DNA of 64,000 nt from Streptomyces syringium. Lineage in GTDB: Bacteria > Actinomycetota > Actinomycetes > Streptomycetales > Streptomycetaceae. Shown here piece after piece: positions 1-8,578 of this stretch. The translations under genes and the position numbers were made by a program. Position 1 is the first letter of the stretch. Each line of letters opens with the position of its first letter. Where the stretch lies: the NCBI RefSeq assembly GCF_017876625.1, contig NZ_JAGIOH010000001.1, positions 5,663,501 through 5,727,500 on the forward strand, in the 5' to 3' direction. The notes under the pieces are model-generated. The model searched no databases. It was not told the DNA's origin and worked only from the letters and a program-made list of their open reading frames with translations.

Positions 1-455
1 CACCGGCGGCCGACATGGAGGGGCAGATCCCCAAGGAGGTCGTCCAGGCGCGCTACGAGCGCCTCGTCGCCCTCCAGGAGGAGATCTCCTGGAGCGAGAA
101 CAAGAAGCAGGTCGGCCGCACCCTGGAGGTCATGGTCGCCGAGGGCGAGGGCCGCAAGGACGGCGCCACGCACCGCCTCTCCGGCCGCGCGCCCGACAAC
201 CGCCTCGTGCACTTCACCAAGCCCGAGCAGCCGGTCCGCCCGGGCGACGTGGTGACCGTCGAGATCACCTACGCCGCACCGCACCACCTGCTGGCCGAGG
301 GCCCCACCACGGGCGTGCGCCGCACGCGCGCGGGTGACGCGTGGGAGAAGCGCACCGCCGCTCCGGCCGGGAAGGCGGGCGTCATGCTGGGCCTGCCGGG
401 CATCGGTGCCCCGGCCCCGCTGCCCGCGCCGACGGGCGGCTGCAGCATCGTCTGA
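1..455 (+). CDS. miaB: tRNA-2-methylthio-N6-dimethylallyladenosine synthase, C-terminal part
   Basis: This is the C-terminal end of an open frame entering from the left edge. The visible 150 residues are the end of the radical-SAM part followed by a TRAM RNA-binding domain (GRTLEVMVAEGEGRKDG, then a second strand ending in DVVTVEITYAAPHHL). MiaB adds the 2-methylthio group to i6A37 of tRNAs, using two 4Fe-4S clusters that lie upstream of this window. miaA, which makes the i6A substrate, follows about 1.6 kb downstream on the same strand. The frame ends in a Pro/Gly-rich tail with a terminal Cys-Ser-Ile-Val. The identity rests on the TRAM domain and on the neighbourhood, because the catalytic part is not visible. 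Confidence 0.85.
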   Translation, partial: PAADMEGQIPKEVVQARYERLVALQEEISWSENKKQVGRTLEVMVAEGEGRKDGATHRLSGRAPDNRLVHFTKPEQPVRPGDVVTVEITYAAPHHLLAEGPTTGVRRTRAGDAWEKRTAAPAGKAGVMLGLPGIGAPAPLPAPTGGCSIV

Positions 456-567
456 CGGCGCCCGGGGGCGGCTCCGGCCGCCCCTCGCGCTGTCCGGGGC
501 GCAGGACGCCCCGGGTGCGTCGAGTGCCGCCGCGACCCTCGCCCCTCGTCCCACTAGGCTGCGGATC

Positions 568-1272
568 ATGCTTGTCGCCGCCGCCGTCTGCCCCTGTCCG
601 CCGCTGCTCGTCCCGGAGGTCGCCGCCGGGGCCGCACCCGAACTGGACGCCCTGCGGGCCGCGTGCCTGGACGCCGTGGCCGTACTCGCCGCCGCCCGCC
701 CCGACCGGCTCGTCGTCGTCGGCCCCGCCGCGGCCCCCGGCCCGCACCCGCAGGGCACGGCGGGATCGTTCCGCGGCTTCGGCGTCGATGTCGACGTACG
801 ACTCGGGCGGGGCGAGCGTGCGGGGGAGCGGGCGCTGCCGCAGTCCCTCGCCGTGGGCGCCTGGCTGCTGGGACGTACGAGCTGGTCCACCGCGCCGGTC
901 GAGGGCCTGGGCGTGGCCGAGCCGCTGGACACCGCGCGATGCCTGGAGACCGGCCGCGAGCTGGCCGCCGGGGCCGGGCGGGTCGCGGTCCTGGCGATGG
1001 GCGACGGCAGCGCCTGCCGCACCCTCAAGGCGCCGGGCTATCTCGACGAACGGGCCGCCGCGTTCGACGCGGGGGCGGCGCGGGCCCTCGGCTCCGCCGA
1101 CACCACCGCGCTCGCCGCACTCGACGCGGAGCTGGCCCGGGAGGTGAAGGCCGCCGGTCGCGCCTCCTGGCAGGTGCTCGCGGGCGCCGCCGAGGGCGCC
1201 GGACTGACCGGCGAGCTGCTGTACGACGAGGCGCCCTACGGCGTGGGGTACTTCGTGGCGTCCTGGTCCTAG
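568..1272 (+). CDS. Class III extradiol dioxygenase subunit B-like protein
   Basis: A 234-residue protein beginning MLVAAAVCPCPPLLVPEVA, typical of an actinobacterial family annotated as class III extradiol ring-cleavage dioxygenase subunit B-like. The real substrate is unknown and I see no clear metal-binding set, so enzymatic activity is not assured. The ATG at 568 is preferred: a -10-like TAGGCT at 555-560 ends 7 bases before it and there is no ribosome-binding site, suggesting a leaderless transcript. The upstream extension of the frame overlaps miaB and looks non-coding. The gene sits between miaB and miaA in Streptomyces-like order and is followed by a strong terminator shared with the convergent gene. 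Confidence 0.7.
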   Translation: MLVAAAVCPCPPLLVPEVAAGAAPELDALRAACLDAVAVLAAARPDRLVVVGPAAAPGPHPQGTAGSFRGFGVDVDVRLGRGERAGERALPQSLAVGAWLLGRTSWSTAPVEGLGVAEPLDTARCLETGRELAAGAGRVAVLAMGDGSACRTLKAPGYLDERAAAFDAGAARALGSADTTALAALDAELAREVKAAGRASWQVLAGAAEGAGLTGELLYDEAPYGVGYFVASWS

Positions 1273-1305
1273 CCCCGTCGGCGGCCGCTGAAGCCCGGAC
1301 CTCAT

Positions 1306-1344
1306 GGCGACGGCCGCGGAGCGTATCGCTCCGCGGCCGTCGCC
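1306..1344. terminator. Bidirectional terminator hairpin
   Basis: A perfect 18-bp stem (GGCGACGGCCGCGGAGCG and its complement) closes on a TAT loop. It lies between the convergent genes ending at 1272 (+) and 1354 (-), so it can terminate both. Confidence 0.85.
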
Positions 1345-1353
1345 GACGAGGTG

Positions 1354-1605
1354 TCAGGAGCCCGACGCGCCCGTACCGCCGCCCTTGGCGTCCTTCTCGG
1401 AGAGCCGGCCGAGGGCGTCCTTCGCCTTGGCCGTGCCGGTCCGGATCTGGCTGCTGTACTTGCCCTTGGTCTGCGAGTCGACCACCTGCGCGGCCTTCTC
1501 CAGCACCGGCCCGATCTTGTCCCCGTGCTGCTGCGCGAGATCACCGACCTTGCCCTTCACCGGGCCGAGCTTGGCTATGAGATTGTCGAACAGGCTCACG
1601 GGCAC
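1354..1605 (-). CDS. MT0933-type antitoxin-like small protein
   Basis: An 83-residue Lys-rich helical protein starting MPVSLFDNLIAKLGPVKGKVGDL. The pattern (helical 'LGPVKGKVGDLAQQHGDKI...VLEKAAQVVDSQTKGKY') matches the small actinobacterial family named after the Mycobacterium MT0933 antitoxin. The name is by family only: no toxin partner is visible on either side, and the neighbour to its right is an acidic coiled protein. A stress or housekeeping role is equally possible. The C-terminus is a flexible Gly/Ser tail. It is probably co-transcribed with the gene at 1630-1863, 24 bases upstream. Confidence 0.65.
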   Translation of the reverse strand: MPVSLFDNLIAKLGPVKGKVGDLAQQHGDKIGPVLEKAAQVVDSQTKGKYSSQIRTGTAKAKDALGRLSEKDAKGGGTGASGS

Positions 1606-1629
1606 TCCCTGATATTCCTCGTCGATACG

Positions 1630-1863
1630 CTACTTACGGGCGCCCTCACCGGCCTCGCTGTCGGCAGCCTTCTCCGCGGACTGCTGCTTGGGGATCTCGA
1701 CGCCCTCGGCCGCCTCGTCCTCCGCGCCGGCCTCGGCGGACTCCTCCGCCTTCGCCTCGGCCGTCTCCTCGGCGTCGGTCGATTCCGCCGTCAGAGTGGC
1801 AGCCGCGGCCTCTTCGGTTGACGCTTCGGACGCCTTACGGCGAAACCTTGAAAACACGCCCAT
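1630..1863 (-). CDS. Small acidic Ala/Glu-rich protein, function unknown
   Basis: A 77-residue protein, MGVFSRFRRK then an extremely Ala/Glu-rich low-complexity chain (repeated AEE, AEA, AEDEAAEG units). The basic amphipathic N-terminus followed by an acidic disordered tail is the only visible structure. Similar short proteins are found at this position in Streptomyces; I know no function. It lies upstream of, and probably in an operon with, the antitoxin-like gene, and its promoter would be in the 183-base gap shared with miaA. Confidence 0.6.
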   Translation of the reverse strand: MGVFSRFRRKASEASTEEAAAATLTAESTDAEETAEAKAEESAEAGAEDEAAEGVEIPKQQSAEKAADSEAGEGARK

Positions 1864-2046
1864 ATCTACTCCATTACCTTACTGGTGTGAGCGAAATCCC
1901 GCGTCGCCCGGAGCGTCCCATTGCGCCGCTTCCGGGCACCGACCCGTGAACCGGCCGTCGGAACCTCGCAACAGGCAACGAACCCGGCCGCGTCGCGTCA
2001 CGTCGCTCGTTCGAGGGGCGAGCCCAAGGTTTGCGAGACTGGTGCA

Positions 2047-2985
2047 GTGAAAAACGCAGTTCCCGCACCGCGGGTCATCGCCGTCGTCGGACCCACGGCC
2101 GCCGGCAAGTCCGATCTCGGCGTCGCCCTCGCCCAGCACCTGGGCGGCGAAGTCGTCAACGCCGACTCCATGCAGCTCTACCGCGGCATGGACATCGGCA
2201 CCGCCAAGCTGACGATGGAGGAACGCCAGGGGGTGCCGCACCACCTGCTCGACATCTGGGACGTGCGCCAGGCCGCGAGCGTCGCCGAGTACCAGCGGCT
2301 GGCCCGCGCCGAGATCGACCGGCTGCTCGCCGAGGGCCGCACCCCGGTGCTCGTCGGCGGCTCCGGGCTCTACATCAAGGGCACCATCGACGCCCTCGAC
2401 TTCCCCGGCACGGACCCCGCCGTACGCGCCCGGCTGGAGGCGGAGCTGGCGGAGCTGGGCCCCGGCGCCCTGCACGCCAGGCTCGCCGCCGCCGACCCGG
2501 CCGCCGCCCGGGCGATCCTGCCCGGCAACGGCCGGCGCATCGTGCGCGCCCTGGAGGTCATCGAACTCACCGGCAAGCCCTTCACCGCCAACCTGCCCGG
2601 CGAGAAGCCCGTCTACGACGCCCTCCAGATCGGCGTCGACGTCGAGCGCCCCGAGCTGGACGAGCGGATCACCGTGCGCGTGGACCGCATGTGGGAGGCC
2701 GGGCTCGTCGACGAGGTGCGCGCTCTGGAGCGCGAGGGACTGCGCGAGGGGCTCACGGCGCCCCGCGCGCTCGGCTACCAGCAGGTGCTCGCCTTCCTGG
2801 CGGGGGAGTGCACCGAGGAGGAGGCGCGGACCGAGACCGTCCGCGCCACCAAGCGCTTCGCCCGGCGTCAGGACTCGTGGTTCCGGCGGGACGCGCGCGT
2901 GCACTGGCTCAGCGGCGCGGCCGACCGGCGGGCGGAACTCACCGGGCAAGCACTGGGGTTGGTCGAACGGGCGGTCACAGCCTGA
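2047..2985 (+). CDS. miaA: tRNA dimethylallyltransferase
   Basis: A 312-residue enzyme that transfers the dimethylallyl group to A37 of tRNAs reading UNN codons, making the substrate for MiaB. The P-loop GPTAAGKS is at residues 15-22. The substrate-handling signature NADSMQLYRGMDIGTAK follows, then DFPGTDP and RALGYQQ near the C-terminus. The GTG at 2047 is chosen because it puts the P-loop at the normal distance from the N-terminus; the 42 upstream codons in frame overlap the promoter region. It shares a divergent intergenic region with the acidic small protein, and dapF is two genes downstream. Confidence 0.95.
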   Translation: MKNAVPAPRVIAVVGPTAAGKSDLGVALAQHLGGEVVNADSMQLYRGMDIGTAKLTMEERQGVPHHLLDIWDVRQAASVAEYQRLARAEIDRLLAEGRTPVLVGGSGLYIKGTIDALDFPGTDPAVRARLEAELAELGPGALHARLAAADPAAARAILPGNGRRIVRALEVIELTGKPFTANLPGEKPVYDALQIGVDVERPELDERITVRVDRMWEAGLVDEVRALEREGLREGLTAPRALGYQQVLAFLAGECTEEEARTETVRATKRFARRQDSWFRRDARVHWLSGAADRRAELTGQALGLVERAVTA

Positions 2986-3091
2986 TCACGTGATGGCATC
3001 GGGACGCTCCGCACGCCGTTCGCGACCGTGTGAGCGTGCCATCATCGAGCTCGATCGAGCCGTGAAGTCCGAGTTGGGAGGGCGCGTGGCG

Positions 3092-3541
3092 ATGGAGGCC
3101 GGTCCTCGCGACAGACCGCAGCAGCCGCCGCCCGGCGAGCCGGAGGCGCTGACTCCGGACGGCCCCGAGGACACCGAGGACACCGCACCCGACAGTGCCG
3201 CACCCGCGTCCTTCCGGGAGCTGCGCCCCCAGCGGAGGCTGCGGGTCTGGCAGCTCGCACCGATTGTCATGCTCGCAGCTATCGGCTCGCTGATGTTCGC
3301 CTTCCCGCTCGCCTTCGAATTCGGCGACGGCGGCCCGGTCGTCGCCATGCTCGGCCTGCTCATCAGCTGCTGCGCGGCGGGCTGGGGCGTGATGGCGGCC
3401 CGCCGGGTGGGCTACACGTGGCCCGGCCTGCCGCAGCGGGGCTCCGGACGCCGGCCGGACTGGCGGTATGTGGCCCTCTACACGGCCGTGGTCGCCCTCC
3501 TGGTCGTCCTCGCCGTCTGGCGCGTGGCGCGCCTGAGGTAG
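3092..3541 (+). CDS. Small membrane protein, unknown function
   Basis: About 149 residues. The first 45 or so are an acidic, Pro-rich cytoplasmic-type segment. Two adjacent hydrophobic helices follow (VWQLAPIVMLAAIGSLMFAF and VVAMLGLLISCCAAGWGVMAA), then a third near the C-terminus (YVALYTAVVALLVVLAVW), ending in basic residues. There are two candidate starts, GTG 3086 and ATG 3092. The ribosome-binding site GGGAGGG at 3076-3082 favours the ATG, with a 9-base spacer. It lies between miaA and dapF. No catalytic motif is visible and no function is proposed. Confidence 0.65.
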   Translation: MEAGPRDRPQQPPPGEPEALTPDGPEDTEDTAPDSAAPASFRELRPQRRLRVWQLAPIVMLAAIGSLMFAFPLAFEFGDGGPVVAMLGLLISCCAAGWGVMAARRVGYTWPGLPQRGSGRRPDWRYVALYTAVVALLVVLAVWRVARLR

Positions 3542-3622
3542 CGGGGGGCCGCCCGCCCCGTGCCCTCCCGGGCCCACCCCTGGGCGCGGGCGCTGTCACC
3601 GGTGCCCCGTACCATCGAAGGC

Positions 3623-4513
3623 GTGAGCACAGCGCAGATCGCCTTCCTCAAGGGTCACGGCACCGAGAACGACTTCGTGATCATCCCCGACCACGACGGC
3701 CGGCTCGAGCTGTCCCCGGCCGCCGTCGCCCGGCTGTGCGACCGGCGGGCCGGCATCGGCGCGGACGGCGTGCTGCGGGTCGTACGGTCCGCGGCGCACC
3801 CCGAGGCGCGCGCGATGGCCGACGAGGCCGAGTGGTTCATGGACTACCGCAACGGCGACGGCAGCATCGCCGAGATGTGCGGCAACGGCGTCCGCGTCTT
3901 CGCCCGCTACCTCCAGCGGGCCGGCCTCGCCGAGGAAGGCGACCTCGCGATCGCCACGCGCGCGGGCATCCGCCGCGCCCACATCGCCAAGGACGGCCCC
4001 GACGGTACGCCCGGGGGCATCACCGTCGGCATGGGCCGCGCGGTGCTCCCGGACGGCGGGATCACGGTCACCGTGGGCGAGCGCGACTGGCCCGCCCGCA
4101 ATGTCAACATGGGCAATCCGCACGCCGTCTCCTTCGTCGACGACCTCGCCGACGCCGGGAATCTGTACACGGCCCCCCTCGTCAGCCCCGCCTCCGCGTA
4201 CCCGGCCGGCACCAACGTCGAATTCGTCGTCGACCGCGGCCCGCGCCATGTCGCGATGCGCGTCCACGAGCGCGGCTCCGGCGAGACCCGCTCCTGCGGC
4301 ACGGGCGCCTGCGCCGTGATGGTGGCCGCCGCCCGCCGCGACGGAGCCGACCCCGCCCTCCTCGGTCATCCCGTCACCTACACCGTGGACCTCCCCGGCG
4401 GCAGCCTGGTGATCAGCGAGAACCCCGACGGCACGGTCGAGATGACCGGCCCTGCCGTGATCGTCGCGGAGGGTGTCGTCGACCCGTCCTGGCTGGACGC
4501 GGTCCTCGGCTGA
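3623..4513 (+). CDS. dapF: Diaminopimelate epimerase
   Basis: A 296-residue enzyme converting LL- to meso-diaminopimelate for lysine synthesis; meso-DAP can be drawn off for other uses. Both halves of the two-cysteine catalytic pair are visible: MCGNGVRVF with Cys86 and SCGTGACAVMVAA with Cys225. The N-terminal KGHGTENDFVII is the family start motif (usually KmhGlGNDFvvid), with Glu in place of the common Gly/Leu. GTG 3623 is chosen because TACCAT at 3610-3615 lies 7 bases upstream with no ribosome-binding site, suggesting leaderless expression. Confidence 0.95.
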   Translation: MSTAQIAFLKGHGTENDFVIIPDHDGRLELSPAAVARLCDRRAGIGADGVLRVVRSAAHPEARAMADEAEWFMDYRNGDGSIAEMCGNGVRVFARYLQRAGLAEEGDLAIATRAGIRRAHIAKDGPDGTPGGITVGMGRAVLPDGGITVTVGERDWPARNVNMGNPHAVSFVDDLADAGNLYTAPLVSPASAYPAGTNVEFVVDRGPRHVAMRVHERGSGETRSCGTGACAVMVAAARRDGADPALLGHPVTYTVDLPGGSLVISENPDGTVEMTGPAVIVAEGVVDPSWLDAVLG

Positions 4514-4691
4514 GGGCGTCGCCGCGTACCCCGTGTCCGTTCGCGGGAGCTTTCGGGCGCGGGCTCGCTCGAATGGGTGATCCGTTTCACTCTGGGCGAG
4601 AGCGGGTGAGCGGTGCGTGATGGGCTCGGTAGCATCAAGCACCGGTCTGGAGGCGTGAGCCGACCGCCGGTCGATGCCGCCGGAGGTGCCC

Positions 4692-6830
4692 ATGAGCGCA
4701 GACGCCACGAATGAAGGTGCTCTCGGCCGCAGGCGCGGCCGCCCCCGAATCGACCTGAGACGGCTGGGGCGCGCGGCGCTCGGCGGTTCCGGGGCGCGGG
4801 GGCGCCTCCCCGACGCGATCGACCACGTCGCCAAGGTCCATCGCGCGCACCACCCCGGCGCGGACCTCGACATCCTGCGCCGGGCATATGTGCTCGCGGA
4901 GTCCTCCCACCGCGGCCAGACGCGCAAGAGCGGCGAGCCGTACATCACACACCCCCTCGCCGTCACCCTGATCCTCGCCGAACTGGGCGCCGAGACGACG
5001 ACCCTGACGGCCTCTCTCCTCCACGACACCGTCGAGGACACCGAGGTGACCCTCGATCAGGTGCGGGAGCAGTTCGGCGAGGAGATCCGCTTCCTCGTCG
5101 ACGGCGTCACCAAGCTGGAGAAGGTCGACTACGGCGCCGCGGCCGAGCCCGAGACCTTCCGCAAGATGCTCGTCGCCACCGGCAACGACGTCCGTGTGAT
5201 GTCCATCAAGCTCGCCGACCGGCTGCACAATATGCGCACGCTCGGCGTGATGCGCCCCGAGAAACAGGTCCGCATCGCCAAGGTCACCCGCGATGTGCTG
5301 ATCCCGCTGGCCGAGCGGCTCGGCGTGCAGGCCCTCAAGACCGAGCTGGAGGACCTGGTCTTCGCGATCCTCCACCCCGAGGAGTACGCCCGCACCCGCG
5401 ACCTCGTCCTCGCGCACGCCACCCGCACCGACCCCTTGCAGGCGACCGCCGCCCGGGTGCGCTCGGTGCTGCGGGAAGCCGGCATCACCGCCGAAGTCCT
5501 CGTCCGGCCCCGGCACTTCGTCTCCGTGCACCGGGTCCGGCTCAAGCGTGGCGAGCCGTCCGGCTCGGACCTGGGCCGCCTGCTCGTCCTCGTCACCGAG
5601 GACGCGGACTGCTACGCGGTCCTGGGCGAGCTGCACACGTGCTTCACCCCCTTCATCTCGGAGTTCAAGGACTTCATCGCCGTACCGAAGTTCAACCTCT
5701 ACCAGTCGCTGCACACCGCCATCGCGGGCGAGGACGGCCAGGCCGCCGAAGTCCTCATCCGCACCCACCAGATGCACCGGGTCGCCGAGGCCGGTGTGAT
5801 CGCCCTCGGCAATCCCTACGCCGGCCCGGAGACCCCCGACTCCCCGGACGGCGAGCGCGTCGACCCCACCCGCCCCGGCTGGCTCTCCCGCCTCCTGGAG
5901 TGGCAGCGCGCCACCCCCGATCCCGACACCTTCTGGACCTCGCTCCGTGACGAGCTGGCCCAGGACCGGGAGGTCACCGTCTTCCGCGCGGACGGCGGCA
6001 CGATCGGCCTCCCCGCGGGCGCGAGCTGTGTCGACGCGGCCTACGCCCAGTACGGCGACGGCGCGCACGGCTGCATCGGCGCCCGTGTCAACGGCCGGCT
6101 GGCGACGCTCAGCACGGTCCTGCGCGACGGCGACACGCTCCAGCTGCTGATGTCCCCCGACACCGTCTCCGGGCCGTCCCCGGAGTGGCTGGAGCACGCC
6201 CGCACACCGGCCGCGCGGATCGCCATCGGCCGCTGGCTGGCCACCCACCCCACGCCCGAACCCGGCGCCCCGCCCACGGCCCCGCCCGCACCGCCCGCCC
6301 CGGGCCCGCCCCGGCCCGCCGCCAAGGCCGCCGGACCGGCCCCCGCGGGGCCCGTCGTCGTCGCCGAGCAGGCCGGTCTGGCGACGGCGAACGTACGGCT
6401 CGCCGGCTGCTGCACGCCCGTACCGCCCGACGAGGTCACCGGCTTCACCGTGCGCGGCGGCGCCGTGACCGTGCACCGCGCCCAGTGCCCCGCGGTGGAC
6501 CGCATGGTCACCTCCGGACGCGACCCGGTCGGCGTGCGGTGGCGGGCCACGGACGGCGCCGACGCCCGTGACTACCGCGTCACCCTGCGCGCCGAGTCCT
6601 TCAGCAGGCCGCATCTGCTCGCCGATCTGACCGAGGCCATCGCCGCGGAGGGCGCGGCGGTGATCTCGGCCGCCGTCGAGCCGCCCCACGAGCAGCGCGT
6701 GCGCCATACATACACGCTCCAGCTGTCCGACGCCGCGCGGCTGCCCGAGCTGATGCGCGCGATGCGCCGGGTCCCGGGCGTCTACGACGTCGAGCGGGCG
6801 GGCCGGCCGGTGGCGGCCGCGCCCCTGTGA
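4692..6830 (+). CDS. rshA: RelA/SpoT-family (p)ppGpp hydrolase/synthetase
   Basis: A 712-residue RSH protein. The N-terminal HD hydrolase domain is intact: SGEPYITHP, SLLHDTVEDT and the metal/substrate motif VMSIKLADRLHNMRTL. The synthetase-like domain follows (RHFVSVHR to YQSLHTAIAG and EVLIRT), then a TGS domain (EVTVFRADGGTIGLPAGAS), a Pro/Ala-rich linker, a Cys-containing segment (LAGCCTPVPPDE) and a C-terminal ACT domain. In the synthetase, the usual PGRFKDY is SEFKDF and EVQIRT is EVLIRT, so synthesis may be altered. ATG 4692 has GGAGG at 4682-4686. The symbol follows the S. coelicolor homologue at this position. Confidence 0.85.
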   Translation: MSADATNEGALGRRRGRPRIDLRRLGRAALGGSGARGRLPDAIDHVAKVHRAHHPGADLDILRRAYVLAESSHRGQTRKSGEPYITHPLAVTLILAELGAETTTLTASLLHDTVEDTEVTLDQVREQFGEEIRFLVDGVTKLEKVDYGAAAEPETFRKMLVATGNDVRVMSIKLADRLHNMRTLGVMRPEKQVRIAKVTRDVLIPLAERLGVQALKTELEDLVFAILHPEEYARTRDLVLAHATRTDPLQATAARVRSVLREAGITAEVLVRPRHFVSVHRVRLKRGEPSGSDLGRLLVLVTEDADCYAVLGELHTCFTPFISEFKDFIAVPKFNLYQSLHTAIAGEDGQAAEVLIRTHQMHRVAEAGVIALGNPYAGPETPDSPDGERVDPTRPGWLSRLLEWQRATPDPDTFWTSLRDELAQDREVTVFRADGGTIGLPAGASCVDAAYAQYGDGAHGCIGARVNGRLATLSTVLRDGDTLQLLMSPDTVSGPSPEWLEHARTPAARIAIGRWLATHPTPEPGAPPTAPPAPPAPGPPRPAAKAAGPAPAGPVVVAEQAGLATANVRLAGCCTPVPPDEVTGFTVRGGAVTVHRAQCPAVDRMVTSGRDPVGVRWRATDGADARDYRVTLRAESFSRPHLLADLTEAIAAEGAAVISAAVEPPHEQRVRHTYTLQLSDAARLPELMRAMRRVPGVYDVERAGRPVAAAPL

Positions 6831-6962
6831 CGAGCCGGCTGGGCCGAGCGGGCGGCTCTTCGGCGGGGGCGGCACTCCGTACGGCCCTTCGGGCAGCTCG
6901 TACGGGTGGCAAAGTGCCGTGGCGCCACTCGCGGCGCCTGCCGCGCTGATAGCGGTGGACGC

Positions 6963-8441
6963 ATGCCGCACACACCCGGGGCACGTCCCCCGAAGCCCCG
7001 GCGGTCCCTACGCCGCCGCGCCGCCCTGACCGCCGCCGTCGCGGCCCTCCTGATCGGGGCAGCCGCCCCGCAGCCGTCCCCCACCGCGCGAGGGATCGGC
7101 GACCGGCTCTTCCCGGACCTCGGCAACCCCGGCTTCGACATCGCCGCCTACGACATCAGCTTCGTCTACCACGGCAACGACAAGCCGCTCGACGCCGTCA
7201 CGGTCATCGAGGCCGAGGCCGCCACGGACCTGGACAGCTTCAACCTGGACTTCACCCACGGCACGGTCGGCTCGGTCGAGGTCAACGGCCTGCAGGCCGA
7301 CTTCGCGACCGCCAAGGAAGACCTCGTCGTCACTCCGCGGGTCGCCCTGCCGCGCGGCGGCCGCTTCACCGTCACCGTCCGCCACACCAGTGACCCGCGC
7401 GGCAGCGGGGACGGCGGCTGGGTCCGCACCGGGGACGGGCTGGTCATGGCCAACCAGGCCGACGCGGGCCACCGGGTCTTCCCCGGCAGCGACCACCCCT
7501 CGGACAAGGCCCGCTTCACCTTCCACGTCACCGCGCCCAAGGACCTGACGGTGGTCGCCAACGGGCTGCCCACCGGGCGCAGAGCCAGGGGAGCGGTCAC
7601 CTCCTGGAGCTACCGCACCGGCCACCCCATGGCCACCGAGCTCGCCCAGGTCTCCATCGGCCGCTCCGCCGTGCTGACCCGCACCGGCCCGCACGGCCTG
7701 CCCCTCCGGGACGTGGTGCCCGCAGCCGACCGGCAGCAGCTGCAGAAGTGGACGGCGAGGACGCCCGGCCACCTCGCCTGGATGGAGAAGAAGGTCGGCA
7801 GGTACCCCTTCGAGAACTACGGCGTCCTGATCGCCGACGCGTCGACCGGATTCGAGCTGGAGACGCAGACCCTCTCCCTCTTCGAGCGGGGTCTGTTCAC
7901 GAACGCCGCCTTCCCCGCCTGGTACGTCGACGCGGTCATGGTGCACGAGCTGGCCCACCAGTGGTTCGGCAACAGCGTCAGCCCCCGCACCTGGTCCGAC
8001 CTCTGGCTGAACGAGGGCCACGCCACCTGGTACGAGGCGTTGTACGCCCAGGAGAAGTCCGGCAAGCCGCTCGTCGACCGCATGCGCCTGGCCTACGAGC
8101 AGTCCGACACCTGGCGCGCCGACGGCGGCCCGCCCGCCGCGATCAAGGCCCCGGTCCCGGGCAAGAAGATCAGCATCTTCCGGCCCGTCGTCTACGACGG
8201 CTCCGCCCTCGTGCTCTACGCCCTCCGGCAGAAGATCGGCGCGCCCGCCTTCGACCGCCTGGAGCGCGCATGGGTCGCCGGGCACCGGGACGCCACCGCG
8301 ACCACCGCCGACTTCGTCGCCCTCGCCTCCAAGGTCTCCGGCCAGGATCTGAAGCCGTTCCTGCACGCCTGGCTGTACGAGGCGAAGACGCCGCCCATGC
8401 CGGGCCACCCCACCTGGAAGACCGCCAAGAAACCAGAGTGA
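6963..8441 (+). CDS. Secreted M1-family metallopeptidase
   Basis: A 492-residue exported peptidase. The N-terminus has a basic region and hydrophobic core (RRRAALTAAVAALLIGAAA) compatible with Sec or Tat export. An N-terminal beta domain precedes the thermolysin-like domain with HELAHQWFGNS (His328, Glu329, His332) and the third zinc ligand Glu351 in WLNEGH. The exopeptidase GxMEN loop that anchors the substrate amino group is here FELETQT, a variant seen in some bacterial M1 proteins, so strict aminopeptidase activity is uncertain. The chain ends soon after the catalytic domain, without the long C-terminal helical domain of PepN. The start is ATG 6963. Confidence 0.85.
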   Translation: MPHTPGARPPKPRRSLRRRAALTAAVAALLIGAAAPQPSPTARGIGDRLFPDLGNPGFDIAAYDISFVYHGNDKPLDAVTVIEAEAATDLDSFNLDFTHGTVGSVEVNGLQADFATAKEDLVVTPRVALPRGGRFTVTVRHTSDPRGSGDGGWVRTGDGLVMANQADAGHRVFPGSDHPSDKARFTFHVTAPKDLTVVANGLPTGRRARGAVTSWSYRTGHPMATELAQVSIGRSAVLTRTGPHGLPLRDVVPAADRQQLQKWTARTPGHLAWMEKKVGRYPFENYGVLIADASTGFELETQTLSLFERGLFTNAAFPAWYVDAVMVHELAHQWFGNSVSPRTWSDLWLNEGHATWYEALYAQEKSGKPLVDRMRLAYEQSDTWRADGGPPAAIKAPVPGKKISIFRPVVYDGSALVLYALRQKIGAPAFDRLERAWVAGHRDATATTADFVALASKVSGQDLKPFLHAWLYEAKTPPMPGHPTWKTAKKPE

Positions 8442-8578
8442 CGCCCCGGCGGCGGCATGGGACCATCAACGGGTCGGCGAGGCGGCCGGGTCCGGGAATC
8501 ACCGGGGCCCCGCAGGCGTTGTCGACGGTGCGGCCCCACATTTCGGGGACCGCACTTCCCAACGACACAAAGGATCAA

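Noticed and set aside
2985..2994. ATCACGTGAT palindrome after miaA
   Set aside because: Only 10 bp and spanning the miaA stop codon; too short to claim as an operator.
4635..6971. Minus-strand open frame of 778 codons opposite the RSH gene
   Set aside because: A shadow frame with repetitive Gly/Arg/Ala composition; the plus-strand RSH gene is confirmed by HD, TGS and ACT motifs.
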